Source of the DNA: Balneolia bacterium
Lineage (GTDB): Bacteria > Bacteroidota > Rhodothermia > Balneolales > Cyclonatronaceae
Assembly (NCBI GenBank): GCA_022565795.1
Contig: JAIUMA010000017.1
Span: forward strand, 1-51,668
DNA length: 51,668 nt
Direction of reading: 5' to 3'
In this document: positions 1 to 7,457 of the stretch, in pieces
Layout of the letters: each line of letters starts with the position of its first letter
Numbering within the stretch: position 1 is the stretch's first letter
The notes under the pieces: generated by a model
Told to the model about the DNA's origin: nothing
The model's input: the letters and a program-made list of their open reading frames with translations, nothing else
Databases searched by the model: none
Translations under genes and position numbers: made by a program

Positions 1-41
1 ACGCTTTAGCTAAATTTTTTTCCCAGCCCGGCGGTTTTTGG

Positions 42-67
42 TTACCTTTTGTCCGTACAAAAGGTAA
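42..67. repeat. Perfect inverted repeat (11-bp stem, 4-nt loop)
   Basis: The arms TTACCTTTTGT (42-52) and ACAAAAGGTAA (57-67) are exactly complementary around the loop ccgt. No T-tract follows on the plus strand, so it is not a clean terminator of anything upstream. A GC-rich piece (cagcccggcggttttt) sits before the left arm. It could be the end of a dispersed palindromic element or a weak terminator of a gene outside the window. Confidence 0.6.
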
Positions 68-180
68 GAGATGTTTGATTTTAGCTTTATCTAACTTCTG
101 TGGAGTTGTATCTTGATGGCTTGTTAAACAATCATGACATCACCAGTTGTCAACTGCATCACCTTAAAATATTACACGCT

Positions 181-945
181 TTGATAGATACACACTGCCA
201 CATTTACCTGCCGGATTTCATTGATGATTTAGGTGAAGTGCTTGACCGGGCCCATGCAAACGGAATCACCGACATTTTGATGCCGGCTATAGATTTCGAC
301 TCGGAAATCCAGATGAAGGGCATGAGCCATCCGGAGATTCGGTTTCATAAGATGATGGGCGTGCATCCGTGCGAAATCAACAACAGCCGGTGCAACCTGG
401 AGGCGTCGCTGCTGGCGGCCTGTGCAGGGAAAGAAATCGTGGGCGTTGGAGAAACCGGACTGGATTACTATTGGAGTCAGGAGTTTGTAGAGGAACAGAA
501 AATAAGCCTTAGACGGCATTGTAAAGTGGCCAAGTCGCTTAAGAAACCAATCGTTTTGCACAATCGTGATGCAACGAAGGATCTGCTTGATATTATCGAG
601 GAGCAGCAGGACGGCAGCCTGACCGGCGTCTGGCACTGCTTCAACGGCTCGGTGGAAGAGGGAAAGCGCGCCATTGACCTTGGGCTTTATCTCGGAATCG
701 GGGGCGTGGCTACGTTCAAAAACGCCGGCGTGGATAAAAGCGTGAAAGAGCTTCCTTTGGATAAAATGATTCTCGAAACCGATGCGCCCTACCTCACGCC
801 GGATCCGCACCGGGGAAAACGAAACGAGCCGGGCTACGTAAAGCTGGTCGCCGAAAAGCTATGCGATTTGTTTGATTTAGAGCTGCCGGAAATCGACCGC
901 ATCACCACAGAGAACGCCAAGCAGCTGTTTCCCTTGATAAAATGA
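181..945 (+). CDS. TatD family metal-dependent hydrolase
   Basis: Metal-dependent DNase/hydrolase of the TatD (amidohydrolase TIM-barrel) family, a cytoplasmic enzyme linked to 3'-5' exonuclease activity and nucleic-acid quality control. The metal ligands of the family are visible: IDTHCHIY at the N-terminus (HxH), VGVGETGLDYYW (Glu), LHNRD (His), VWHCFNG (His) and LETDAPYLTP (Asp). The open frame extends upstream to a GTG at 100, but those 27 residues show no family resemblance. Starting at the TTG at 181 gives 254 residues, the normal family length, with the metal motif immediately at the N-terminus, so that start is preferred; there is no clear Shine-Dalgarno site for either. It stands alone, followed by a spacer with a dispersed repeat. 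Confidence 0.9.
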   Translation: MIDTHCHIYLPDFIDDLGEVLDRAHANGITDILMPAIDFDSEIQMKGMSHPEIRFHKMMGVHPCEINNSRCNLEASLLAACAGKEIVGVGETGLDYYWSQEFVEEQKISLRRHCKVAKSLKKPIVLHNRDATKDLLDIIEEQQDGSLTGVWHCFNGSVEEGKRAIDLGLYLGIGGVATFKNAGVDKSVKELPLDKMILETDAPYLTPDPHRGKRNEPGYVKLVAEKLCDLFDLELPEIDRITTENAKQLFPLIK

Positions 946-966
946 TGTATGGAGTAAACGAGGGCT

Positions 967-1048
967 AAATCTGCGATAATCCCGACATCTGCCGGCTGAG
1001 CCGGGACAAGTTCCGCGCATAAATCTGTGCTAATCTGCGTCCTGTCCT
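967..1048. repeat. Dispersed intergenic repeat, copy 1 (ATCTGTGYTAATCTGCGTCC type)
   Basis: The spacer after the TatD gene carries AAATCTGTGCTAATCTGCGT followed by CCTGTC (1021-1046). The 12-mer CTGCGTCCTGTC at 1035-1046 recurs exactly at 9221-9232, and the flanking AATCTGTG-type block recurs there in inverted form. A weaker related block (AAATCTGCGATAATC) lies at 967-981. The short motif does not code for protein here. Confidence 0.5.
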
Positions 1049-1104
1049 TCAATTACTTACATTAGACCAGAATCTAAATTATTTTTTAAATCAGAATTTC
1101 AACT

Positions 1105-2181
1105 ATGAAGATTGCCATCAATACAGGCGGCGGAGATGCCCCGGGACTAAATGCAGCCATCAGAGCTGCCACAAAAGCGGCCTTAAAACGAGGCTGGGAA
1201 GTGATTGGCCTGAAAAACGGATACGGATCACTATTTACCGATAAACCGTTTGTGCAGCTTGATCATGATGCTGTGCAGGGGATTACCATGCTGGGCGGAA
1301 CCATTCTGGGAGCAGCAAACCGCGGCAATCCGTTCGAGATGCCGGTCACTAATGAAGACGGCACGAGGGGCACCGAAGACCGTTCCGACGAGGTTATTTC
1401 AAAACTCAAAGAGCTGGGTGTTGATGCGGTTGTGGCCATTGGCGGCGACGGCTCCATGCATATTGCCAATAAGCTGGCACAAAAGGGCATGAAGGTCGTA
1501 GGCGTGCCAAAAACGATCGATAACGACATCTGGGACTGCGACATGACCCTCGGGTTCGATACCGCCTGCTCCATCGCCACGGACGCAATTGACCGCATCC
1601 ATACCACGGCCGAGTCGCACCAAAGGGTGATGATTGTAGAAGTGATGGGCCGCTACGCCGGCTGGATCGCGCTGCATTCCGGTATGGCCGCTACCGCAGA
1701 TATCATTCTGATACCCGAGATTCCGTTTACCATGGAATCTGTCATCAAAAAAATAAATGATGTGCATCGCCATGGCAGGGAGTATGTCATGATTGTGGCA
1801 GCAGAAGGAGCTACGCTTAAAGAGGGTGATCACTTTGTGAAGGGCAAGCAGGAAGGGCAGGCCGAACGTCTCGGCGGACTGGCGCAATTCCTCGAAAAGG
1901 AAATTATGGAGCATACCGATAAAGAGGCCAGGTCAGTTGTCTTGGGACATCAGCAGCGCGGCGGCAGGCCGAGTGCGCTCGACCGCCTTATTTCCCTGCG
2001 TTTTGGTTCTGAAGCCGTACGTGCCATCGAAGACGGCGACTTCAATAAAATGATCGTGATGCAGAAAAACGAAATAACCCGCATCCCGCTGGAGCAGGTT
2101 GCCGGCCGGTTCAAAACGGTGCCGCTGGATGGTGATACCATCAGAACGGCACGGGATCTGGGTAAGTGTCTGGGGGATTAA
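1105..2181 (+). CDS. 6-phosphofructokinase (group with Gly/Lys active-site pair)
   Basis: Phosphofructokinase, phosphorylating fructose 6-phosphate at the committed step of glycolysis; cytoplasmic. The 358 residues carry the family motifs GGGDAPGLNA (8-17), IGGDGS (112-117), PKTIDND (135-141, catalytic Asp139), MGRYAGWIAL (181-190) and LGHQQRGGRPSA. Gly116 corresponds to E. coli Gly104 (ATP-type), whereas Lys136 takes the place of E. coli Gly124, the residue that is Lys in pyrophosphate-dependent enzymes. This Gly/Lys combination belongs to the less studied mixed group, so the phosphoryl donor (ATP or PPi) should not be assumed, and I leave out pfkA as symbol. It is longer than the 320-residue E. 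coli enzyme. The ATG at 1105 follows an AT-rich leader and places the nucleotide motif at residue 8. Confidence 0.93.
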   Translation: MKIAINTGGGDAPGLNAAIRAATKAALKRGWEVIGLKNGYGSLFTDKPFVQLDHDAVQGITMLGGTILGAANRGNPFEMPVTNEDGTRGTEDRSDEVISKLKELGVDAVVAIGGDGSMHIANKLAQKGMKVVGVPKTIDNDIWDCDMTLGFDTACSIATDAIDRIHTTAESHQRVMIVEVMGRYAGWIALHSGMAATADIILIPEIPFTMESVIKKINDVHRHGREYVMIVAAEGATLKEGDHFVKGKQEGQAERLGGLAQFLEKEIMEHTDKEARSVVLGHQQRGGRPSALDRLISLRFGSEAVRAIEDGDFNKMIVMQKNEITRIPLEQVAGRFKTVPLDGDTIRTARDLGKCLGD

Positions 2182-2555
2182 GGTAAATGTATGGATCAGA
2201 TGCGCGCAGATTGCGGCCTGTCTTCAGAACCTTGCTGCGTGTACTCCGGGGTCAAAATTGATCGCTTTTATTTTTATGTGAAGGTTTCACGAATGGATAC
2301 GGAGCGTTTGATTCGGTAGTGGTACCTTAATTCGTCACCTTATCAGTGAATCCTTCGGGCAGGCCTTCTTTTTTTAACTTGAAGGTTTCGAGCCCTAGTT
2401 CAAATACAGGTAAAAAGTGAGAAACCACTCAAATGCCAATCTCTGCCCGTGAGCTGAACTGTGATTAGGTCTGATTTTTCTGATGGGTGTGTTTTTTTCA
2501 TAACAAAATTTAAATAGCTATTTTTGCTGTATCCATGATATAAATATCTAACTAC
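2182..2555. other. Intergenic region at the left edge of an accessory patch
   Basis: No gene is convincing here. A 60-codon frame overlapping the pfk end (2099-2281) has no recognisable features. GAAGGTTTC occurs twice (2280s and 2390s), and a 21-bp sequence at 2446-2466 recurs at 3738-3758. From about 2460 the DNA becomes visibly AT-rich. It may hold decayed remnants of an inserted element, but I cannot identify a transposase. Confidence 0.5.
2446..2466 (+). repeat. 21-bp direct repeat, left copy
   Basis: Begins cccgtgagctgaactgtgat and continues with t; identical over 21 bases to 3738-3758. The two copies lie on either side of the gene pair 2556-3645, outside both coding regions. Confidence 0.8.
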
Positions 2556-3013
2556 ATGATTGTTATAGCGCTATTACTCCTTTCAGGACTTTGGCTGCCT
2601 GATGATGCGGCAAGTGAGCCATTTACAAAAGATTCCCAGCAAGAACGACCCAGTGCCCAAATTCCGAGGATGAAGAGCCCACTACTCGGGGATATGGAGC
2701 CGTCTCCATGTTTTACTCGAATCCTTATTATGAAGAATATCGATTACACATGGAAGTAGCCAGTAGTCAGATAGATATTGTAAATATAGAGATGGTCTCT
2801 GATGAAGCTGTTTGCAACCTGATTGGGTCCCACATCATGGATTCAGGTGAATTTCACAGTTCGGTACAGGACAAGGAGAAAGTATATTTGAAGCATGAGA
2901 CATCTCAGCGATACTTCATCGTATTTTATACATCTCCTGCACAGCCCGGCTTTTCAACAGGCGTATATGTATTAGATTATGATCTGAACAAACTTGGGAA
3001 ATTTGGAGTATAG
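2556..3013 (+). pseudogene. Frameshifted small exported protein, paralogue of the next gene
   Basis: The frame opening at 2556 encodes a hydrophobic leader (MIVIALLLLSGLWLPDDA) but continues out of register. A second frame, open from 2618 and with its first ATG at 2708, encodes the rest, including NPYYEEYRLHMEV and the C-terminus RYFIVFYTSPAQPG...VYVLDYDLNKLGKFGV. That C-terminus resembles the end of the intact downstream protein (FYFVFYVTPAAT...VLVFNSDLEGVALFVI). The two frames overlap between 2618 and 2756, and joining them needs a one-base shift backward, consistent with one deleted base. It is therefore most simply one broken gene; a sequencing error or programmed shift is possible. Function unknown. 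The leader lacks the usual positive N-terminus, so the true start may also be damaged. Confidence 0.5.
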
Positions 3014-3039
3014 AGAAATGCTTGATTACCGAAAATCAA

Positions 3040-3645
3040 ATGAAATACCACAACATCTTACTGGCTATAGCTCTCATACTGACTAGCTCGGTCTATGGCC
3101 AGGATTACGACTACGACTCCCAAAGCTGCTTTAACGAAAAAAGAACGGTTCAGGCAGCTTTATATGAATCGTTAATGAGTGAAGGTAGAATTGAAGCCCT
3201 GAACTCAATGCTCGAAATCCCAATTTCGGAAACTCAAATGTCTTGTATATGTGGTGGTCCTCTGTATTATGATTCTTATATAAGCTTCGCTGAATCGACT
3301 ATAGACTCAATATTGCTTCGGGAACGCCAGGAAGGCAGAAGTGCAGCTGGCCTTGGTCATTTAACAAAAAGTGACTTTAATTTGATGACAGAGGGTGCTG
3401 AATGCACTAATCTTATAAATCATCTTGATACATTTGAATTAAAAGATTCAGAAGAGATTAATCCTCTTCAAAAACCTGTCTTCTTTAAAGCAGATGAGTT
3501 TTATTTTGTTTTTTATGTAACTCCTGCTGCTACCGTTGAGCAATTGTCTGATGGGAGAGTTCAAATACAGGGTCGGATTTCTGGCAAAACCACGGTTTTA
3601 GTTTTTAACTCAGATCTTGAAGGTGTTGCGCTATTTGTAATATAA
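3040..3645 (+). CDS. Hypothetical secreted protein
   Basis: About 201 residues beginning with a clean signal peptide, MKYHNILLAIALILTSSVYG, probably cleaved before QDYDYD, so the mature protein should be periplasmic or secreted. The frame is open to a TTG at 3022, but the ATG at 3040 is preferred because it places the charged n-region correctly. Four cysteines (contexts QSCFN, MSCICGG, AECTN) could form disulfides. The C-terminal segment YFVFYVTPA...TVLVFNSDLEGV matches that of the frameshifted neighbour upstream, which suggests a tandem duplication. I do not recognise the family. The gene is AT-richer than its surroundings, lies between 21-bp direct repeats and looks accessory. Confidence 0.7.
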   Translation: MKYHNILLAIALILTSSVYGQDYDYDSQSCFNEKRTVQAALYESLMSEGRIEALNSMLEIPISETQMSCICGGPLYYDSYISFAESTIDSILLRERQEGRSAAGLGHLTKSDFNLMTEGAECTNLINHLDTFELKDSEEINPLQKPVFFKADEFYFVFYVTPAATVEQLSDGRVQIQGRISGKTTVLVFNSDLEGVALFVI

Positions 3646-3737
3646 TTTAAGGGCAATGAAGTCTGCCCAAGTTGGCAGTTACTGTAGAGCGCAAATTGAA
3701 AGCTAAAAGTTCTAAAACCAATAAACACATAACCCAC

Positions 3738-3758
3738 CCCGTGAGCTGAACTGTGATT
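3738..3758 (+). repeat. 21-bp direct repeat, right copy
   Basis: Identical over 21 bases to 2446-2466. The distance between copies is about 1.29 kb and the interval contains exactly the two related small genes. Confidence 0.8.
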
Positions 3759-3810
3759 TATTCGGTGATAAAAATGCAGCTACCAAACTCATACCGCCCG
3801 CAAACCCGTC

Positions 3811-3922
3811 GCGCCCTTTGTGCAACCCTTCGTGAACCTTAGCGGTTAAGCAAGCCAGAAGGTTTTACCGCTGAGGAACACGAAGTACGGTCCTGAAGGC
3901 AAGCGCGAAGGGCACAACGGTT
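3811..3922. repeat. Imperfect inverted repeat of a dispersed GC-rich unit
   Basis: The left unit has GCGCCCTTTGTGC (3811-3823) and TTCGTGAACCTTAGCGGTTA (from 3829). The right unit, read on the minus strand, has GTGCCCTTCGCGC and TTCGTGTTCCTCAGCGGTAA (from 3884 downward). Both therefore follow the plan CCCTTyG...TTCGTGnnCCTyAGCGGTwAA in opposite orientation, separated by GCAAGCCAGAAGG. This is the form of a dispersed intergenic palindrome rather than coding DNA. Confidence 0.6.
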
Positions 3923-4003
3923 TATTTTTTTTTAACGAGTATAATAGGTTCAGGAAACACCCTGATTCCCTAAATTTGCGAATACCAAAAACCTGAATAA
4001 TCC

Positions 4004-5974
4004 CTATTCCGAAGCCACCATTAGCGGCAGCGGAATATCGATAGCGGCGGCAATGGCGCGAAGGAGGCTTATTTCCCGCTGATTCAGCTTGCCGTCGGCC
4101 GCGATGGCTGCGGCTGCGGTTTCCAGAAACTGCTTGTGGATTTCACCGGTTGACTGCGACAACGAGTCCATAGCTTCTTCCAGCTTGCTCATTGTGATAT
4201 CTGATGCCTGTAGTAGCTTTACGGGAATGTCCCGTCCGGTCTGTTTTTTCAGCTCTTCAGTTGCAGCATTGAACGATTCTTCTGCCGTTCCGCCCGACAC
4301 GTGGCTGAGCGCCGACAGAATAAGCGAAAAACCGGGTATGAGCTCTTCTACACTGGAATAGCGTATTTTTTCTTCCTGTTTCTTATCGAAGTGTGCATCG
4401 AGGCTGTGGAAAAGGATTTGGCGGACCGCGAACTCAAAAATCACCTGCCGACCGTCGGCTTTAATCAGCATGTCGATATTAGCGCGAAACACATCATACT
4501 GCTTTTTACTCATGCTGCGCAGGGCGGGTAGGGCGACGTCAACCAGCGAAATATGGTAGTGTGAAGGCAGCTCCTGTACGTGCCTGAACAGCTGATGCGC
4601 ATTATCGGCCTGCTCGTTAGTAACCGACGGACGCAGGGCATCAACCTGCGTCAGACGTACTTCCCGGTCGGTAGAGAGCAGCAGGGCATACATCAGGTTC
4701 TGAGCACCTGTCAAATCGTGGGCGTCTTCAATAATTCTTTCGCTTAGCTGATCCAGAAGCATTTGGGCACCGCTAAGCTGAAGCGCTGTCACTGTACCGG
4801 CTGCGGCTACGAGGCCTTCTGGTGTGAACACATCCGCACCGCTTTTGAAGCCCGGGAGTGCAGCTTTTTTCTGCTTTTCCTCACGCTCACGTTTTTGACG
4901 TTCGCGTTCACTCTCGCTGGCTTTTTGCTCATGCTCGCGCTGCATGCGCTTTTTCACAGCTTCAACCACATGCGTTGCGTTCATGGCCTCAAGCCGCTTT
5001 TTTACCGGCGGATGTGTGGCAAACAAACTATTCAGCCAGGTTCGCTGACCGGTCGAGAAAAACAGATGACTCATCTCCGCGGCATGAGGATCCTTGATGA
5101 ACGAACCCTCATGAAGCAGCTGAATTTTAGCCAGGGCCGAAGCGATGCCTTCGGGATTTCGAGTGAACTGCACCGCTGCGGCATCGGCCAGATATTCCCG
5201 CTGACGAGAAACGGCCGATTGAATCATACGGCCAAAAATGACGCCCAAATATCCGATAGCGGTAAGGGCAAGACCAAAAGCCATCATGGCTAAGGCGGCC
5301 TGACCGCGATTTCGTCCGCCGCCACCGATGCGCACGTACATCTGGCTGCGCATCAGAATCATGCCGATCAGGTGAATCACCAGGATGCCGTTCAGAATGC
5401 CGATCAGGCGGATATTCAGGCGCATGTCGCCGTTAAAAATATGGCTGAACTCGTGGGCCATCACGCCCTGCAGCTCATCGCGATCCAGGTGTTCAAGACA
5501 TCCTTTGGTTACGCCAATGGCCGCATCTCTGGCTCCGTAACCTGCGGCAAATGCGTTTATGCCGTCTTCATTATCCATCACATAAACCGAGGGAACGGGT
5601 ACGCCTGAAGCGATCGACATCTCTTCAATCACGTTCATCAGGCGGCGCTCTTTGGGGTCGGTGGTCGCGGGCGTAATTCGGCGTCCGCCCATCATTTCGG
5701 CCACGGCGCTTCCGCCAGAACGCAGCTGAATAACCCGGTAGCCGGTACCGGCACTAATAACGATAAGCGTGAAAATAAGAATCGACCAGAACAGGCCGGG
5801 CATCCAGAAAGAAAGGGCTCCGGTCTCAGCGCCGAGGTAGGAGCCACCGCCGGCAAGCAGGAAAAAAGCGGCCAGATAAATGGAGATAATCAGCCCGGCT
5901 ACGGCAAGAATGTAGAAGAATACGAGCTTTTTGGTATTGCGCCGGGCATCATCCTGCGCCTTGAAAAAATCCAT
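4004..5974 (-). CDS. M48 family membrane metalloprotease with C-terminal TerB-like extension
   Basis: Integral-membrane zinc protease of the HtpX/Ste24 (M48) type, expected to act in inner-membrane protein quality control. Of its 656 residues, two N-terminal membrane segments (about 17-42 and 57-80) precede the zinc motif HEFSH (174-178) and the downstream ligand in REYLAD (Glu260); further hydrophobic segments lie near 190-208 and 226-246. HtpX proteins are usually about 290 residues. Here a charged linker (about 340-372, rich in K, R and E) leads to a helical domain of some 280 residues whose end (AAAAIAADGKLNQREISLL) resembles the TerB-like tellurite-resistance fold; that resemblance is my reading, not a search. 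It follows lemA on the same strand (114-bp gap containing a hairpin), a pairing known from many genomes. Confidence 0.92.
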   Translation of the reverse strand: MDFFKAQDDARRNTKKLVFFYILAVAGLIISIYLAAFFLLAGGGSYLGAETGALSFWMPGLFWSILIFTLIVISAGTGYRVIQLRSGGSAVAEMMGGRRITPATTDPKERRLMNVIEEMSIASGVPVPSVYVMDNEDGINAFAAGYGARDAAIGVTKGCLEHLDRDELQGVMAHEFSHIFNGDMRLNIRLIGILNGILVIHLIGMILMRSQMYVRIGGGGRNRGQAALAMMAFGLALTAIGYLGVIFGRMIQSAVSRQREYLADAAAVQFTRNPEGIASALAKIQLLHEGSFIKDPHAAEMSHLFFSTGQRTWLNSLFATHPPVKKRLEAMNATHVVEAVKKRMQREHEQKASESERERQKREREEKQKKAALPGFKSGADVFTPEGLVAAAGTVTALQLSGAQMLLDQLSERIIEDAHDLTGAQNLMYALLLSTDREVRLTQVDALRPSVTNEQADNAHQLFRHVQELPSHYHISLVDVALPALRSMSKKQYDVFRANIDMLIKADGRQVIFEFAVRQILFHSLDAHFDKKQEEKIRYSSVEELIPGFSLILSALSHVSGGTAEESFNAATEELKKQTGRDIPVKLLQASDITMSKLEEAMDSLSQSTGEIHKQFLETAAAAIAADGKLNQREISLLRAIAAAIDIPLPLMVASE

Positions 5975-6029
5975 GGAAGAAGGGTCGGATTGCAGATTGA
6001 AATAAGAAAGGAAAAAAAGGTGATGATAT

Positions 6030-6052
6030 CCCCGGCCTGCTTCGGGCCGGGG
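6030..6052 (-). terminator. GC-rich hairpin between lemA and the M48 gene
   Basis: CCCCGGCC (6030-6037) pairs perfectly with GGCCGGGG (6045-6052) around a 7-nt loop. TGATG/CATCA flanks extend the stem with an internal bulge. On the minus strand the hairpin is followed about 11 nt later by a run of seven T, so it could attenuate readthrough from lemA into the protease gene or stabilise the processed lemA message. Confidence 0.5.
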
Positions 6053-6088
6053 AGCATCACATCATACTATACAAAAATGAAACCTGAT

Positions 6089-6685
6089 TTACGTGAAGGA
6101 GACGTTCACGTTTTTGCGCTCTTCGGCAGGGTTCTCCAGCTCGAACAAGGCCGCTTCGTTAAAGCCGTATATACCAGCAAAAATAATGTTGGGGAATTTC
6201 TCGCGGTTGGTGTTGTAGTGCATCACCGAGTCGTTGAACGACTGACGCGCGAAGGCAATTTTATTTTCCGTTGAGGTCAGCTCTTCCGAAATCTGCATCA
6301 TATTCTGGTTGGCCTTCAGGTCGGGATAGGATTCCGAAAGGGCAAAGAAGCGGGTCAGTGCACCTGAAAGCGCGCCTTCGTTTTGATTGAGCTTCTTAAG
6401 GGCTTCCGGATTTCCGGGATCGGCCGCTACTTCTTTCTCGGCCTGCTGCGCAGAGTTCCGGGCGTTAATTACCGCTTCAAGCGTTTCCTTTTCGTGCTTC
6501 ATGTAGCCTTTGGCCGTTTCAACCAGATTCGGGATAAGGTCGTAGCGGCGCTTGAGCTGCACATCAATCTGGGAGAAGGCGTTCTTGTAACGGTTGCGAA
6601 GCTTTACCAGCCCGTTGTAAATACTCACCTGCCAGATAATGAGAATTACCGGTATGGCAATGAGAATAATAATCAGATAGGTCAT
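6089..6685 (-). CDS. LemA family protein
   Basis: Membrane-anchored helical-bundle protein of the LemA family (198 residues). One N-terminal membrane segment (about 3-22) is followed by the diagnostic QIDVQLKRRYDLIPNLVE (39-56), then KGYMKHEKETLEAVINAR and the conserved late block LTSTENKIAFARQSFNDSV. The topology known for the family is N-terminus out, with the bundle facing the cytoplasm or periplasm depending on species. It is the first gene of a two-gene unit with the M48 protease. LemA partners of M48 proteases are common in Bacteroidota and other phyla and have been linked to envelope maintenance, but the biochemical role is not settled. Confidence 0.93.
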   Translation of the reverse strand: MTYLIIILIAIPVILIIWQVSIYNGLVKLRNRYKNAFSQIDVQLKRRYDLIPNLVETAKGYMKHEKETLEAVINARNSAQQAEKEVAADPGNPEALKKLNQNEGALSGALTRFFALSESYPDLKANQNMMQISEELTSTENKIAFARQSFNDSVMHYNTNREKFPNIIFAGIYGFNEAALFELENPAEERKNVNVSFT

Positions 6686-6942
6686 AATCGGGATCAGTTA
6701 GTTGTAAAGGTGGATACACGATGTGCGCTATACGCAGCTTTTCGGAAATAGATGCGCATTTTGTTAGCGAAGTGTCCCAAGATACGATATTTAGAGTGAT
6801 GAACTATACAGGTATGAGCGAACAGTAGGGCAGGGCTACAGATACTCTGTTAACAAATGAATCGTATTTGCTGAAGGATTTGGCTAAATTGAGACCGTAA
6901 ACAATACGCCCGATTTCTTGTGCATAAACCAATTTTTTTAAA

Positions 6943-7368
6943 ATGAATAAATACACCTACGCGCTTATCAACATTGTTGGAAGCTATTTCGATGAAGCTG
7001 TTGCTCTTTCACCGGGTACCGTTATTGAGGAGCTGTTTGATGGCGATTTCGATGAAACCGACTGGATGGAGGTGCTTATGCAGCTTCAGATGTTGTATGG
7101 GATTAATATTCCGGATGAAATGACCGACGAGCACTCGATGACGCTTCTTGAATTCTCTGAGGAGCTCACCGGCCTGAACGAACTGCCGCCTGAAGACTAC
7201 CCGGAGTTTTTTGAGGCTTGTTTGCACATTCTCGAAGAGTGGAGTGAATTCCGCGAAGGTTTTGATGAAGCCGGCAGTGAAGAGGATATCGAAAAGCTGA
7301 CTTCCTCGTTTGAGGAAAACACGGCTGAAGCTTACGGTAAAATCGACGCTATTTTCGAAAAAAAGTAG
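6943..7368 (+). CDS. Small acidic ACP-like protein lacking the phosphopantetheine serine
   Basis: 141 residues, strongly acidic, no signal peptide or membrane segment. Residues 24-75 align by eye without gaps to acyl carrier protein: DETDWMEVLMQLQMLYGINI followed by PDE (37-59) matches ACP [20 protein letters not shown] plus PDE. Helix II and the IPDE turn coincide, and LLEFSEEL falls where ACP helix IV begins. The serine that carries 4'-phosphopantetheine is Glu38 here, so the protein cannot be a normal carrier. The C-terminal half (80-141) is a separate acidic helical region. ATG at 6943 follows an A/T-rich leader. It is monocistronic, ending at a shared bidirectional terminator. The assignment rests on fold-like similarity only; a chance match in an acidic helical protein is possible. 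Confidence 0.75.
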   Translation: MNKYTYALINIVGSYFDEAVALSPGTVIEELFDGDFDETDWMEVLMQLQMLYGINIPDEMTDEHSMTLLEFSEELTGLNELPPEDYPEFFEACLHILEEWSEFREGFDEAGSEEDIEKLTSSFEENTAEAYGKIDAIFEKK

Positions 7369-7393
7369 ATTATCGGCCAGGATGGTGATATAA

Positions 7394-7430
7394 AAAATGC
7401 CTCCGGGATCAATGATCCCGGAGGCATTTT
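7394..7430. terminator. Bidirectional rho-independent terminator
   Basis: AAAATGCCTCCGGGATC (7394-7410) and GATCCCGGAGGCATTTT (7414-7430) are perfectly complementary around the loop aat, with A- and T-tracts at the two ends. It lies between two converging genes (ends 7368 and 7458) and can serve both. Confidence 0.95.
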
Positions 7431-7457
7431 TAGTACCGGACGACATCACAAACTATT

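Larger units (their letters stand above)
3646..4003. other. Intergenic region with direct and inverted repeats
   Basis: No coding region is seen. It contains the right copy of the 21-bp direct repeat (3738-3758), a small hairpin GGGCA-N8-TGCCC (3651-3668), and an inverted pair of a roughly 40-bp GC-rich unit (3811-3922). It ends in a T-rich stretch before the converging M48 gene. Confidence 0.6.

Noticed and set aside
229-810. Minus-strand 193-codon open frame
   Set aside because: It lies entirely opposite the TatD gene, whose active-site motifs are intact, and its own translation has no recognisable pattern.
4763-5293. Plus-strand 176-codon open frame
   Set aside because: It is antisense to the M48 protease; the protease frame carries the HEFSH motif and membrane segments.
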